NCBI GenBank assembly: GCA_015501055.1 | Contig: JADNYV010000038.1 | Location: 124,001-188,000 of the forward strand | Length of the DNA: 64,000 nt | DNA from: Mucidula mucida | Lineage: Eukaryota > Basidiomycota > Agaricomycetes > Agaricales > Physalacriaceae | Direction of reading: 5' to 3' | Shown here: one piece after another, positions 42,070 to 53,175 of the stretch | Layout: every line of letters begins with the position of its first letter | Position numbering within the stretch: position 1 is the stretch's first letter | Program-made: the position numbers and the translations under genes | Notes under the pieces: generated by a model | The model's database searches: none | What the model was told of the DNA's origin: nothing | Seen by the model: the letters and a program-made list of their open reading frames with translations, nothing else

Positions 42070-43712
42070 TTACAACAGCAATTCATCATCTCCAATCTCG
42101 CCCAGAATGTCGTCGTCCCCTTTGCTTCGCCTCAGCGCTTGCTTTCTGGCTTTCTCAATCTTGAGCGCTCTGGCCCTGCTCCGAATCGGTGGTGGTTGGA
42201 CAAACACGATAGGTTCTTCGAGCATGATAAGATCCAGCTCGTCGGGACTGTCTTCGTCTTCCTCTGCGTGGAAGATGGACGGAGGAAGAGCCTGCGAAAC
42301 AGTGGGACGAGCAGCTGCGACGCTCCCGCTACGATGTGCGACGATGCTGCCACTGCGAGTCCTGCCTGGTGGAGCGATGATGCTGGCACTACGGTTCCTG
42401 CTGGGAGGAGCGATGATACTTCCATTACGAGGACGGCTTGGAGGAGGAGGAGGGCCCATAATGCGGGAAGGTGCGACAATACTGCCACTCCTAGTTCTAG
42501 AATGATTGCCAGGGACCGCCACGATACTCCCACTTCTAGCACGACATCCCGCCACTGGTTGCGATGCCACGATACTGCCGCTGCGTGCCCGCGTCGTGCT
42601 ATGGACAATGGTACCACTTCTCGTTCTAGTCGGCGGGGGACCACGAACAATGTTACCGATGGCAAGGGTTGCACCGCTCTTGATCGTTCCACTTCTCGCA
42701 CGACCGATAACAGTGCCACTGCGTGTGCGATTGATGGGTAAGGCAGGTGCCAAGGTAGAGCTGTCATCGCTGTCGAGGATAGAATCTTTGTCGTTGAATC
42801 CAGAATCTAGAGAACGAGAGCGCTGAGGAGAAGATGCTATAGACTTGTTAGAAACGCAATATAACCACATTTGAGAAACTCACGCATGAGAACGAGACTA
42901 TCAAGCAATTCTTCAAGAACCTGCGGATCGGAAGGAGGAAGCATTTCCACATCATTGTGCGCCTGTTTCTTGGAGGGAGGGGAAATCAAGGAGTCGCTAA
43001 CCCAGTCCGAGTCATCCATGTCTGGCGTTTCATATCCTCCTTCCAACTTTGCGCGAAAGATTGATTGCATGGCATCTTCTTCGTCAGACTCAGTATCATA
43101 TCCAGTACGTTTTGGGGTGCTCTGAAAAAGCTTAGGCAAGTCGGCATCAAAGTCGCGTGAGTTGTAGTCGTAGAGTGACAGCTGACTAGGAGGTCTGTTG
43201 AAGTCGACATTGCGGGACGGAGAAAAGAGGTCGAAAGCCAGATGAGTATGAGGAGCGTCAAACGATGGGCGACGAGTGGAAGAGCGTTGGTTTGGCGAAG
43301 AAGGGGCTGAAGCGAGAGGCGGCAAGGTTGAAAGCGGTCCAAGTGGTCCTCCAAGGATCAACGGTTCTTTGGTCGCCTGCGTCGGCCTTGACGTCACGAA
43401 ATATCCGTCCTGGTCTGGAGACGATTCATAAGGACTGTCTAGCATTGCAGCGGTCTTCTTCTTGCCATACTTTCCGTAGGTCTTCTTGACGGGCTTGATT
43501 CTGTTTTCCTTGAGGCGCTGCGAAGTCGTGACTGGGAGGGGTGAAAAGTCTCTGGGTGTCTCATATACACCGACAGAGGAAGGCAGCTTGTATGCGGTCG
43601 CTTCCGATAGCAGCGATGGATGAGGAGTCTCTAGAGGCATCTTGGACTTCTTCGCGGGCGCGTCAGTCGTCGAAGAAGAGACGGCGCGTTTGAGCTTGAG
43701 ACGCGAGATCAT
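42070..43712 (-). CDS. Protein with Arg-Thr-Arg-Ser-Gly-Ser repeats and KEN motif
   Basis: 531 aa in two exons (43712-42884, 42836-42070; 47-bp intron, phase 1). The protein is largely disordered. Near the N-terminus a basic stretch contains LKENRIKPVKKTYGKYGKKK, with a KEN box (a possible APC/C destruction signal) and a TYG(K)KK motif. SP/TP sites are frequent. The second exon has about a dozen repeats of the type (T/A)RSG(S/T)IV, e.g. RTRSGSIVAP, spaced every 12-20 residues and typical of basophilic-kinase targets. The C-terminal segment is acidic then basic (DSPDELDLIMLEEPIVFVQP). I do not recognise the family. A cell-cycle-regulated phospho-scaffold is a guess from motifs only. No membrane segment. 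Confidence 0.8.
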
Positions 43713-44180
43713 GATGGCGGGATGTGAGAGACGACTGACCGATCACGCGGCTACTATTCAACATTGTCATTTGGCTCTTACAGCTAAGATAAAAATTGTA
43801 CGGGTGCCATGGAGCTTTGTACGTCCGCGATATTTTTTGCGCTGAAACCCCATAGGTACTCTCGGTCACATTCCAATACACTGCCGGTTTCAGCACGCTT
43901 CAAAGTTCAGGTGCAATAGATCATGGCTTGGCTGGCCAATCAAGTTTCAAGAAAAACCATCTGGCGCTCGAACATTGACATGCAGTGAAAGATCAGAACG
44001 ATTGCCAATTCATATCGTCAATCTTGACGCGTTCAATTCTCTGTGCCGAACCGAATATCAATCTACTTGGGCGCGCCATTTGACAGTCAACTTGACGGAA
44101 CGGTACTCTCACTGAAAGCACGCTCGAAGATCTGAGAAGGCTACGATATATAAGGAGTACTGTCACCCATAGTATCCGAA
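43713..44180 (+). promoter_or_regulatory. SSP promoter region, conserved among copies
   Basis: The last 150 bp before the SSP start resemble the regions before the decayed copies at 29144, 50575 and 55752. Shared blocks include AATCTTGACGCGTTCAA, ATCTACTTGGGCG and CTGAAAGCACGC. A TATATAA box lies at 44147-44153, only 34 bp before the ATG, which implies a very short leader. Confidence 0.6.
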
Positions 44181-44609
44181 ATGCTGCTAGTCACCTTCCT
44201 CGTCCTGCTCCTCGCAATTCTCACTCTGAACGGCACATACGCGATGGACCAGTACCGCTGCGTCTGTGAAGGGGAAGCAATCGGCTCAAGCAAGACGGTT
44301 GCTCTGTACAAACTGACAATGTGGGTCCAGACCTTTGTGACTGGCTTGCCTGACCAACCTCAGGACCTGCTGCTACGAGGCGGTCAACCCAAAGGACAAC
44401 GGCACCTGTTATATTGTGCACAAAAAGAACATGGATTTCTTCAGAGAGTGTTGCAAGGAGGGAGCGGCCGGATATCGACATACGGAAATGAGCTGTTCTC
44501 GTGAGAAATCTGCAACACATGCGTTCGCTGATTCAAGTGCATCGCAGGTCATGATTCTGGTGCAACCCCAACAGAGGCGTCTCATGGAGCAGCAAGGCCG
44601 ACCTGCTGA
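44181..44609 (+). CDS. Small secreted cysteine-rich protein (SSP), intact
   Basis: 107 aa, three exons (44181-44305, 44364-44500, 44548-44609); introns are GTACAA..CCTCAG and GTGAGA..CGCAG, and the phases fit. The signal peptide MLLVTFLVLLLAILTLNGTY-A is followed by MDQYRCVCEGEAIGSSK, TCCYEAVNPKDNGTCYIVHK, KNMDFFRECCKEGAAGYRHT, EMSC and a tail ending TEASHGAARPTC. The mature part has nine Cys (C-x-C, CC, C, CC, C, C), the pattern of disulfide-stabilised secreted proteins. Mature length is about 86 aa. Three decayed relatives occur in the window. No family recognised; an effector-like or cell-wall role is only a possibility. Confidence 0.8.
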
Positions 44610-44639
44610 CAGTCTGTAGAATGAGCTTGGTAGCGTCGC

Positions 44640-44870
44640 GCCTTTGAATCCAGGATATTCCGATGACCACCACTAAAAGCTACTGTTGATTTCCGACCTT
44701 GGGATATGAAAAGGGAAGAACAGCCTCGTCCAGGATTCTTGTCAAGTGTAAGAACACTATCAACACAATGGTAATATTATCTTACCCGAATAGACCTGCT
44801 ACACAAAGAGAAGTCTCGCTCAGCCTGCCTTTCACCTTACTAGTCGTTCAGCTTCGGTGAGGATGACTTC
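44640..44870 (-). pseudogene. SDR gene fragment
   Basis: Pieces match the end of exon 4 (44640-44680) and the exon 2/intron/exon 3 junction of the SDR gene at 29560-30800, with most of exon 3 missing. It follows the intact SSP as the SDR follows the SSP relic at 29 kb. Confidence 0.65.
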
Positions 44871-45180
44871 GATCGTGAATGAAGATCCAAGAGAAGCCAT
44901 CTCAAGAGAATGGCAACTCAGACGAAGGTAGACGTCCCTTGGACGAAATGTGTTCCTATACACGGAATGGTAGGCAGGATGCGGACATCAAATAGAACTC
45001 GAAGCCTTGTTTGTCCGAAATTGCATGGCAGCCTCTTGTGTCGCGTTCGACGGGTAGCATTGCGTGCACTTTCGTTTAATACTTGCGCCAAGTCCACTTT
45101 TCCTTATAGCTCCGGGAAATCAGTAGGTTTATAGCTGACCTGGGCCCAAAGTGTTGCAGGAAGAAAGAGAACGCAGGGTG
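44860..45180. repeat. Segmentally duplicated spacer (other copies 48830-49020, 52830-53150)
   Basis: Shares long near-identical stretches such as TGTGTTCCTATACACG and GCCTTGTTTGTCCGAAAT with the other two segments, each located downstream (3') of a family X gene. No coding role is evident. Confidence 0.7.
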
Positions 45181-45219
45181 GCAAGAAACAAAGCAATGAA
45201 ATTTCAGGTCCTGGGCTGG

Positions 45220-45909
45220 CTACTCTTGCTTATACATTAGTCGAGAATATCTAAATGGGCGATGCATTAGCGAGGTCTCAAGACAAAAGCTCAGGACGCA
45301 CCCCTCCGGATACATGCGCTCATTCAAGGACGAGAAAAAGTAGCCGAGTCTCTCACCCGCAGCCGGAAAAAGCTTGACCAGCTTCCCCAGGATATCCTTG
45401 ATCACATCCTGGGTCTCAGTGTCATCAGGCCTCAAATAGCTGTCGAATAATGTTAACACAATAACGCACTTATGCGACAACGCAGTCGATATCTCGATCC
45501 TGCGACCATATAGTTCCGAGAAGTGGATGGCCATATCCAGGTATCCAAAAAGCAACTTCGTAGACGAGTATTCGGATTCAGATGGCACAAGGAGCCCATG
45601 CTCCTCGGCGTACGCGACCGCCTCGTGACGCAGTAGACCAATGCCAAAGACCAAACAGGGTGGCGAGAACCCGTCGTCTGGATAGTATGCATCTGGAATG
45701 TAGCAGAAGGGTTCATGCTTGAATATGTATTCGTGCGTGTAGGGCTGAAAGACGTGTCAATGGCCACACAGAAGAGGCTAAAAGGCGATGCGTACATTGC
45801 TATCTCCCGGGTCATATATGTCTATGTCCTCCTCTAAATCTTCCTCTTCGTCACTCGTCTCTTCCGTTGCGTCGGGGGCATGTGTGCAAGTTTGGACTTC
45901 GTCAAACAT
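45220..45909 (-). CDS. Family X protein, copy 2
   Basis: 195 aa, three exons (45909-45796, 45744-45302, 45250-45220). The acidic leader starts MFDEVQTCTHAPDATEETSD, where sister copies have MSDE. The core reads PYTHEYIFKHEPF, AVAYAEEHGLLVPSESEYSS and YLDMAIHFSELYGRRIEIST, and the end is FPAAGERLGYFFSSLNERMY. The last exon gives GYSRLMYKQE. The second intron (51 bp) is a multiple of three, so retaining it would still yield an open frame with an alternative C-terminus. No known domain. Confidence 0.75.
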
Positions 45910-46059
45910 GGATGTTGGGAGCAAACAAGGAATGCTGTGCGGGAGATGAGGAGAACACAAATTAACAACGAAAAAAAAACAATAACATTTCAAAGCTTGC
46001 GCTGGCCACTACGCCCTGTACATCAGTCGGGAACATCTAAGATTAAAATGCATTAGGGG

Positions 46060-46325
46060 GTTGCAAGGCCAGAACAGCGTCACACGACGCACCCCGGCGG
46101 ATACATGCGAGGGTCTCATTCATCGCCCAGTAGAAGTAGCGCCGCCGGGAAAATCTTGCTGTATGTCCTGCTCTTGATGTCCTCAGGCCTCGAATAGCTG
46201 TCGAATGATGTGTACACGATGTCGCACTTATGCGACAAGACAGTAACTGCCTTGATTTTGCGACCGTATAACTTTGAGAACCATTAAGTGCAAGGTTGTA
46301 CTTCGTCTACTTCGTCAGACATGCA
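46060..46325 (-). pseudogene. Family X fragment with internal deletion
   Basis: The start (MSDEV at about 46323) is joined directly to the middle of exon 2 (the YGRKI..SHKCDIV region) and runs to the MYP end, so exon 1 is mostly lost and exon 2 shortened. Confidence 0.7.
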
Positions 46326-47459
46326 TGTTAGTGGTGGTCGGCAACCGTGCGAGAAATCGGTGACTTGGATTGTGGTATTGCCGGTTATGGACGATAGCCC
46401 CTATCTCTTGTTCCCACCATGCTCGCTCGACTCGCTTCCACCTTTACCGCTCTTTGATTGGTACCTCTACTATCAAATACATGTATATAGCTAGTACTAT
46501 AGGTAAGTGTACTAATAGGATCTAATTACAGAAAATTAATAGTCATCTAACATGTCTGCATCTTCAAGCTCTTCCTCCTCTTCCCAACTCTGTTCTATGG
46601 GCATCTCGACGGAACTATCAATGCCAGACTCTATGGCAGCTCGGGAAATTGCCTCCAAACGTTGTAGAATGTCCCGGTTATACCGAAGATCCATTAGAAC
46701 GGCATTCTAGGCGCTTTTGCGTGAGAAGATTCGCACTGTTTTGCCTTGCCTTTGAGGCGTTGACCATTTGGGGCAGGAGCAACCCAAGAGAAGGGGAAGA
46801 TCGCGTCGAAGAAGTGGTGGGAATGAGAGTACGGCGTTCCGGTCCGATACACCGGCAGTCAAGATCACCGCGAAATCAAGAAATCGAGTTGACATGCTTC
46901 CACATCACCCTTGTACGATGATGAGCGACTTGAGCCCGTACAGATCCATGCTGTGATGAAAGTTATGGTTGCACTTTTTTAAAATCTGAGCCTCAAGTCG
47001 CGAGAAGTAGCATTATAGCACCTTCAGAGCTGTGTTTTCATACTAGCCGAGACCAGATAAAAATTCTGCAACGATAACTTTAACTACATTATATATGCCA
47101 TTGTTTCTTTCCATACAAACCTTTCGCAAAAGCTGTCCGATGAGGCTGCAATCCAGTGTAAATCCGCCGACCACGGTTTCTGCCAGCGTCGGAGTTTGAA
47201 TTTGCTGACTATTGCCGACCACCAATGTTAGGAGTAAGAGCGACCACATGATCGCTCTTATTCTCTCCGCATCAAAAGTCGATGTAAATATTGTGAGCAA
47301 GAACTTGATGCTGGTTCACGCCCAACCTCCACTCACAAACCTGTTCAATTGCACACGAGTGCTGGTTCTTGCGCATGGACTGTCAAGTGCTGTATAGCAC
47401 ACTTAAACTAATAGGTGGCTTGGATTGACAATGTAAGTTCGAAGAAAAAGCTAACCTGG
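46326..47459. other. Intergenic with a coding relic near 46550-46720
   Basis: On the minus strand, 46720-46549 reads MDLRYNRDILQRLEAISRAA and continues to an acidic end and a stop. It looks like the C-terminal piece of a lost gene. Nothing else was recognised. Confidence 0.35.
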
Positions 47460-47461
47460 TA

Positions 47462-48090
47462 CAGCTGTTTCCAAAATTCTTGGATCGATCAAAAAGTGCT
47501 CGAATCAAATCAAAAAAATCAAACAATTCCTATAACTCCCAAACAACGTCCGGCTCCCACCGGCTTTTAAGAGACTACTGTAGTGTTTCGACCGCAAATT
47601 CACATAACGGGTCACGGGGGTCTTTGAAGTGAAGCTATATATACATCATAACGGGTCACGGACCACTTTGGTCAGGCACGAGCCTCCAAATAAGGAAATT
47701 TCAGGTCCCGCTATAAGCGGAACTGTCCAAAAAAGGCAATTTAAGGGTCTGTGAAGCTGTTCGCTGTAACTTCAGACCATAATGGGTCACAGGCTGTGAA
47801 GTTACGGTCAAAACGCTACAGTACCTTTCAATAAATAACACTCCTCTTAACCACTGGGTGGAGGCCGCGCAGAGAAAGGATTCCAAAGGAAACATGTCGT
47901 TCGATATCAGGGTCCCTTAGCACGGCGCAAATGCCGCTACTTTTCAGTGAGAGGATGCCTGAATATGTCTGAAAAATATCTGACTGCTGCCCTGATGCTT
48001 GCTGTCCTTGGAGGAATTGCAGGAATTGTTTTATTTTCGTGATTTATTTGGGACACTTTTTGATCGATCTAAGAATTTTGGAAACAGCTG
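47462..48090. mobile_element. TA-flanked MITE with long inverted repeats (629 bp)
   Basis: The ends start CAGCTGTTTCCAAAATTCTT, followed by a further 50 bp of weaker inverted similarity. TA is present on both sides (47460-47461, 48091-48092). A second MITE (47578-47821) lies inside. Confidence 0.85.
47578..47821. mobile_element. TA-flanked MITE (244 bp) nested in the previous one
   Basis: Ends CTGTAGTGTTTCGACCG / CGGTCAAAACGCTACAG, with about 27 matching positions allowing a few differences. TA flanks at 47576-47577 and 47822-47823. An internal ACGGGTCACGG motif is repeated. Confidence 0.82.
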
Positions 48091-48469
48091 TATACGAAAT
48101 GGTAGGCACTGGGTAGGATGCGTAAATCTTCCCTACACTCGGAATCTTGCTTGTCCACTTCGCCGCCTTGATTCGCAGGTCAATTAACATCACATACATT
48201 CTCATTCATTGGAGAATAAGTAGAATGGCCTACTAGATCCAATTGCATTGTGCACCTCCCTCGGGCGGATGTAGATTCGAGCCAGTCCCATTCCTACACC
48301 TGATAACAGTTAATCAAGTTGCGTATTGAAGCATTCCGAGCGATATTCTTAGTTCGCAAGAGCAGAAACAACTTGACAGCACTTGTGATGACTGCATGTC
48401 AGTCAGGAATATCTAATTGACTAACATTAGCAAGGTCGCAAGACAAATGCTCGGAGACAGTGTGACGCA

Positions 48470-48840
48470 CCCCTCCGGATACATGCCCACGTTCATCACC
48501 GAGTAGAAGTAGTCCCGTCAAGCTTCAAGCGCAGCCGGGAAGATCTTGACCAGCTCCCTCAGTATATCCCGCACCTCCCGCCTGTTCTGGATGCCCTCAG
48601 GCCTCGAACGACCATATAGCTCGGAGAAGTGACTTGCCATACCTTGGTATGCAAAAAACGGATGCGGGGCTGAGTATTTAGAATCAGATCTAGAGGGCAA
48701 GAGGAACCCGTGTTCTTCAGCATACGCAATCACCTCTTGGTGTGATACCAAAGACCAGATACTACGGCGAAAACCCGGCCGTCTGGATGGTATGCACCGG
48801 GAAGGTCGCGGAAGGGTTAATGCCTGAATATGTATTCGTG
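48470..48840 (-). pseudogene. Family X relic
   Basis: Keeps VIAYAEEHGFLLPSRSDSKY, FAYQGMASHFSELYGR and VRDILRELVKIFPAA. The SxKCDIVxALFDSY segment is deleted, stops follow, and the exon 2 start is degenerate. Confidence 0.75.
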
Positions 48841-49054
48841 GATGCGGACATCAAACAGAATTCAAAGCCTTGTTTGTCCGAAATTGCATGACAATTTCTT
48901 GTGTCGCGGTCAACGGGTGACAATGTATGTACTAGAATGCGCCCGGTCCGCTGTTCCTTATATCTATGGGGAAATGATAGCTGACCTTGGCCAGGAAGAA
49001 AGAGAACACAGGTCGGCAGGAAACAAAGAGATATCATTCCAGGTCTTGGGCTGG

Positions 49055-49750
49055 CTACTCTTTCTGATACATCAGTCGAGAATATCTAAATGTGGTGATG
49101 CCAGTGCGTTAGCGAGGTCTCAAGACAAAAGCTCAGGACGCACCCCTCCGGATACATGCGCTCATTCAAGGACGAGAAAAAGTAGCCGAGTCTCTCACCC
49201 GCAGCCGGAAAAAGCTTGACCAGCTTCCCCAGGATATCCTTGATCACATCCTGGGTCTCAGTGTCATCAGGCCTCGAATAGTTGTCGAACAATGCGAACA
49301 CGATATCGCACTTATTTGAAAAAGCAGTCGATATCTCAATCCTGCGACCATATAGTTCCGAAAAGTGGACGGCCATATCCAGGTATCCAAAAAGCAAATC
49401 CGTAGCCGAGTATTCGGGTTCAGATCGCACGATGAGCCCATGTTCCTCGGCGTACGCGACCGCCTCGTGACACCAAAGACCAATGCCAAAGACCAAGCAG
49501 GGCGGCGAGAACCCGTCGTCTGGATAGTATGCATCTGGAATGTAGAGGAACGGTTCGTGCTTGAATATGTATTCGTGCGTGTAAGGCTGAAAGCATGCGT
49601 CAGTCGCCACAGATGAGGCTGAAAGGCGATACATACATTGCTCTCTCCGGGGTCATATATGTCTATGTCCTCCTCTGAATCTTCCTCTTCGTCACTCGTT
49701 TCTTCCGTTGCGTCGGGCGCATGTGTGCAAGTTTGGACTTCGTCAGACAT
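49055..49750 (-). CDS. Family X protein, copy 3
   Basis: 195 aa, three exons (49750-49637, 49586-49144, 49085-49055); introns of 50 and 58 bp. Leader MSDEVQTCTHAPDATEETSD. Core PYTHEYIFKHEPFLYIPDAY, then AVAYAEEHGLIVRSEPEYSA, NKCDIVFALFDNYSRPDDTE and LVKLFPAAGERLGYFFSSLN. The last exon gives GYSRLMYQKE. Retaining intron 2 would run into a stop here, unlike copies 2 and 5, so the spliced form is the one under constraint. Very similar to copy 5. Confidence 0.78.
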
Positions 49751-50574
49751 GGATGTTGGGAGCAAACAAGGAACACAAATAATAATAAAAAGATATTTCA
49801 AAGCTTGTGCCGTAATATTTAGGTTTAAAATGCATTAGGGGATGGAGGACAGTGCAGGATACAGAAGCGAATGACGAATGACGAATGGCAGACCCCCTTA
49901 TGCCTGGCATACCAGTCACGGCCCACGGGATTGCATACATGGACATAATTTGCGGCGTACAGAGTCTATAATACGATTAGCTTCAAGTATTGAACCAGTG
50001 CTTTGCACGTTGTCCACAACACTGAGCAGATCGTGATAAATACGCTTTGAACACCTGGACGGAGGTATCAAAGGAACGACACCACAAATAAACACGAGAG
50101 TGATAACCGCCAATGAGAAAAAACGCGTGAGGGAGGCAGATGGTGATGGTAGCAGAGCAAGACGGGGGTAAGCGAGTGTGTGAATGGCCAACCCCTCGCC
50201 CAATCATTGAGTTCGCTCATTTGAGTTCTGAGGTACACATAGGTCTCAGGACGATTGCCAATCATAGGATCGCGTCTCAATCTTGACGCGTTCAATCCGA
50301 ACCGAACATTAATCTACTTGGGCGGTAATGAACAGCAACCGATAGATACCTTGAATATGGAACGATTTCCTGAGAAATAATTTAATTGACGTTCAAACGG
50401 GTATCCTTACTTAGACTCGATTCCAGTCGTTTCGTTGAGGTTGATGACAGGGGTCAAACCTCTTGAGGCGGTTATTGACTGGCCTAGCGAGTCTTATCCT
50501 TACTGAAAGCGCTTGGAGATCAAGAGACAAATATAAGGAGTAGTAGCCTTACGAGTATCCCAGGAGTATCCGAA
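49751..50574. other. Spacer between family X copy 3 and the SSP relic
   Basis: A minus-strand frame of 95 codons (50203-49916) has one hydrophobic segment (FFSL..VFICGVVPLI) and ends KLCPCMQSRGP; it may be a small gene but cannot be supported further. From 50215 on the sequence resembles the SSP promoter copies. Confidence 0.35.
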
Positions 50575-50800
50575 ATGCTGCAACTCATCTTATTCGCCCT
50601 GCTTATCACAAGTCTTACTCATGAACGGCATACATAGAAACGATACACCACTACCGCTGTGTCTGTCACTGAGGGGAAGCTTGAACCGGCTCGAAAATCC
50701 TTCCCTGATTCGCGTGTATCGCAGGCCACAGGTTCAACAGACGCGTTTCATTGAACGGAGTACATAGAGTAGCGCAAACAAGACCTGCTTTTCGGGGAAA
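50575..50800 (+). pseudogene. SSP decayed copy 2
   Basis: Starts MLQLILFALLITSLTHE, then a TAG; the Cys-rich middle exon is deleted and only the last exon region (TCGCAG-GCCACAGG) is recognisable. Confidence 0.7.
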
Positions 50801-50819
50801 TCTGTAGAGTGAACTTGAT

Positions 50820-51725
50820 CCTTTGAATTCTGGATGTTATGCAGAGGGAGGAGAGCTGACCTCAACGTCTCGCTTCTCAGCCTCGTTTAGTGAAATCTTG
50901 AGATCGCAATCCAACGACATTCGCGCCACAGTGATTTTACTGCAAACCAATCACGAATTCTAGTCAACTGTATAAGGCTGATATCTTATTAGAGACCAAC
51001 TATATTAAACTCAGTCTCGTTGTCGTGGAACGGACTGATAAACAAAAATACCTATATTAAACTACTGTTTGTGAGCTAGCGGAACGAGAACGAGCGATAT
51101 ACGTGTTGTCTCGTTGTCGTGGAACGGACTGAGGGAGGGAAAAACATGCACCGATCACTTGAGGCGCCGGCACCGAGTTTGCGGTGATCCATTATCTTTT
51201 TCATCACCACCAACATATTTTGCCTGTAAAGATCTGCTACACAACGAAAAGCAGCCTGTCATACCAGACAATCAATGTTGACATAGTGGTTCGGGTAATG
51301 CATCGGGTACGGTCTTCTCTCGTCAATGCCAGTCCGGTCCGAGGTGCCATGGCGGTGCTCGTTATACGATCTTTTCACGTTGACTCTGAATGCCGCTTCG
51401 ACGATAGACGTCAAGTCGTCGGCGTCGACCCTATGCATGACTTCTCTCGTACCACCTTCAATACCACAAAGATGCGGGAGGGATGATGTTGGTCGCGCCA
51501 CACTAATCAATGGAAGATTAGTGTCCCTACCAGATGATGACAGGCTGCATGTGCGGACACCTGTCGTAATAACATACCGCAAATTTCTGTCGGTCGTCCA
51601 CTGTCCGCGGAACACGCGACTCTTGGGTCGACATCACTAGCCGACTGCCTATTCTCCTCGTTGGTGGACGCAACATAGACGAGAAAAGATTTGACGCGAC
51701 CGGTCAGCCTTCCACGAAAAGGCAA
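50820..51725 (-). pseudogene. SDR gene relic
   Basis: Scattered blocks match the SDR gene at 29560-30800: the end of exon 3, exon 2 around MHRV..DDLTSIVEAAFRVNV, and exon 1 pieces. There are many deletions and frame changes; no product is expected. Confidence 0.7.
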
Positions 51726-51835
51726 GGCGCCTTCACTTCGGTGAATTTCGGCAAAGTTCCGCGGCCTGGCTTGTAAGGAGGAGGAAACACAAATCGAGGG
51801 CAGAAAAAGCCATGATATTGTAGGACGTGTGCTGA

Positions 51836-52564
51836 CTATTCCTTATACATTAGTGGGGAATATCTGAGTGGGGAATTGATTAGCAGGGAAGCAAGGCAAA
51901 AGACAAGGTTGGGTCACGCACCCCTCCGGATACATGCTGTCATTCATGGCCCAGTAGAACCAGCCACATCTCTCATGCGCAGCCGGAAAGATTTTGATCA
52001 ACTTCTCCATTACATCCCTCAGCTTCCGCCTACTCTTGGGGTTATCAGGTCTCGAATAACTGTGGAATAATGCGAGCACGATGTCGCACTTGCGTGATAA
52101 GACATTGACTGTCTGCATTCTGCAACCATATAGTTTCGCGAAGTGGCTTGCCATATCTTCATATGCGAAAAACAGATCTGTGGGTGTGTATTTGGATCCA
52201 GAGGGCACGATCCCATGTTCCTCAGCGTACGCAATCGCCTCGTCACGCAGGAGGCCGACACCGACGACCAGGCAGGGCGGCAAGAACCTTTCGTCTGGCT
52301 CTGGATAGTATACATTTGGAATGTAGCGAAAGGGCTCATACTTGAATATGTATTCGCGCGTGTAAGGCTGAATATATACGTCAGTCTCGACAGATGAGGC
52401 TGAAAGGCGACACGTACATCTGTCTCTCCTGGATCATATACGTCTATGGGATCCTCTTCCTCCTCCTCCTCATCTTCTTCCTCTTTATTACTCGTTTCTT
52501 CTTTTTCTTGTTGGAGCGTGAGTGTGTGGAGGGCAAGTGTGCAAATTTGCACTTCGTCAGACAT
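51836..52564 (-). CDS. Family X protein, copy 4
   Basis: 206 aa, three exons (52564-52418, 52367-51922, 51863-51836). A longer leader, MSDEVQICTLALHTLTLQQE, is followed by a run of Glu and DPIDVYDPGETD. Core PYTREYIFKYEPFRYIPNVY, AIAYAEEHGIVPSGSKYTPT, MASHFAKLYGCRMQTVNVLS and LIKIFPAAHERCGWFYWAMN. The last exon gives GYSPLMYKE. It forms a subgroup with copy 6 (GCRM, ERCGWFYWAMNDSMYPEG). Confidence 0.77.
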
Positions 52565-52579
52565 GGAGGTTACTGGCAA

Positions 52580-52825
52580 ACCGTCAAATGCGCCACGTGA
52601 CGATGAATGTCCAGTCAAATAGGTTGGCGTTGTTGCCGAGTTGGACCGTGTCTGTTTCCTGGACGAGAGTTTTCATCAATTTTGCGGTCACGGATACTAG
52701 TCAAGTGTAAGAAGGACATTGTTAACAGGATGATATCTTACCCGAATAGACCTGCTACACGAAGAGAAGTCTCGCTCAGCCTGCCTTTCACCTTACTAGT
52801 CGTTCAGCTTCGGTGAGGATGACTT
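52580..52825 (-). pseudogene. SDR gene fragment (exon 3/exon 2 junction)
   Basis: Closely resembles 30080-30325, including the intron, the YTVQLGNN region and the start of exon 3, but is truncated on both sides. Confidence 0.78.
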
Positions 52826-53175
52826 CGATCGTAAATGAAGATCCAAGAAAAGCCACTCGAGCGATGGCGACTCAGACCAAGGTAGAAGTTCCTTGGACGA
52901 AATGTGTTCCTATACACGAATAATGGTAAGCAAGATGCGGACATCAAACAGAATTCGAAGCCTTGTTTGTACGAAATAGCATGGCAGCCTCTTGTGGCGC
53001 GTTCAACGGGTAGCATTGTGCACGTTTTCGTTTAAGATTTGCGCCTAGTCCGCTGTTCCTTATAGCTACGGGAAATCAGTAGGTTTATAGCTGACCTTGG
53101 CCCAAAGTATTGCAGGAAGAAAGAGAACGCAGGGTGGCAAGAAACAAAGCGATAATATTTCAGGTCTTGGACTGG

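Noticed and set aside
42132..42767. Long overlapping frames on both strands in the RTRSGS gene
   Set aside because: They arise from the repeat composition of exon 2; the two-exon gene explains the region with correct phase.
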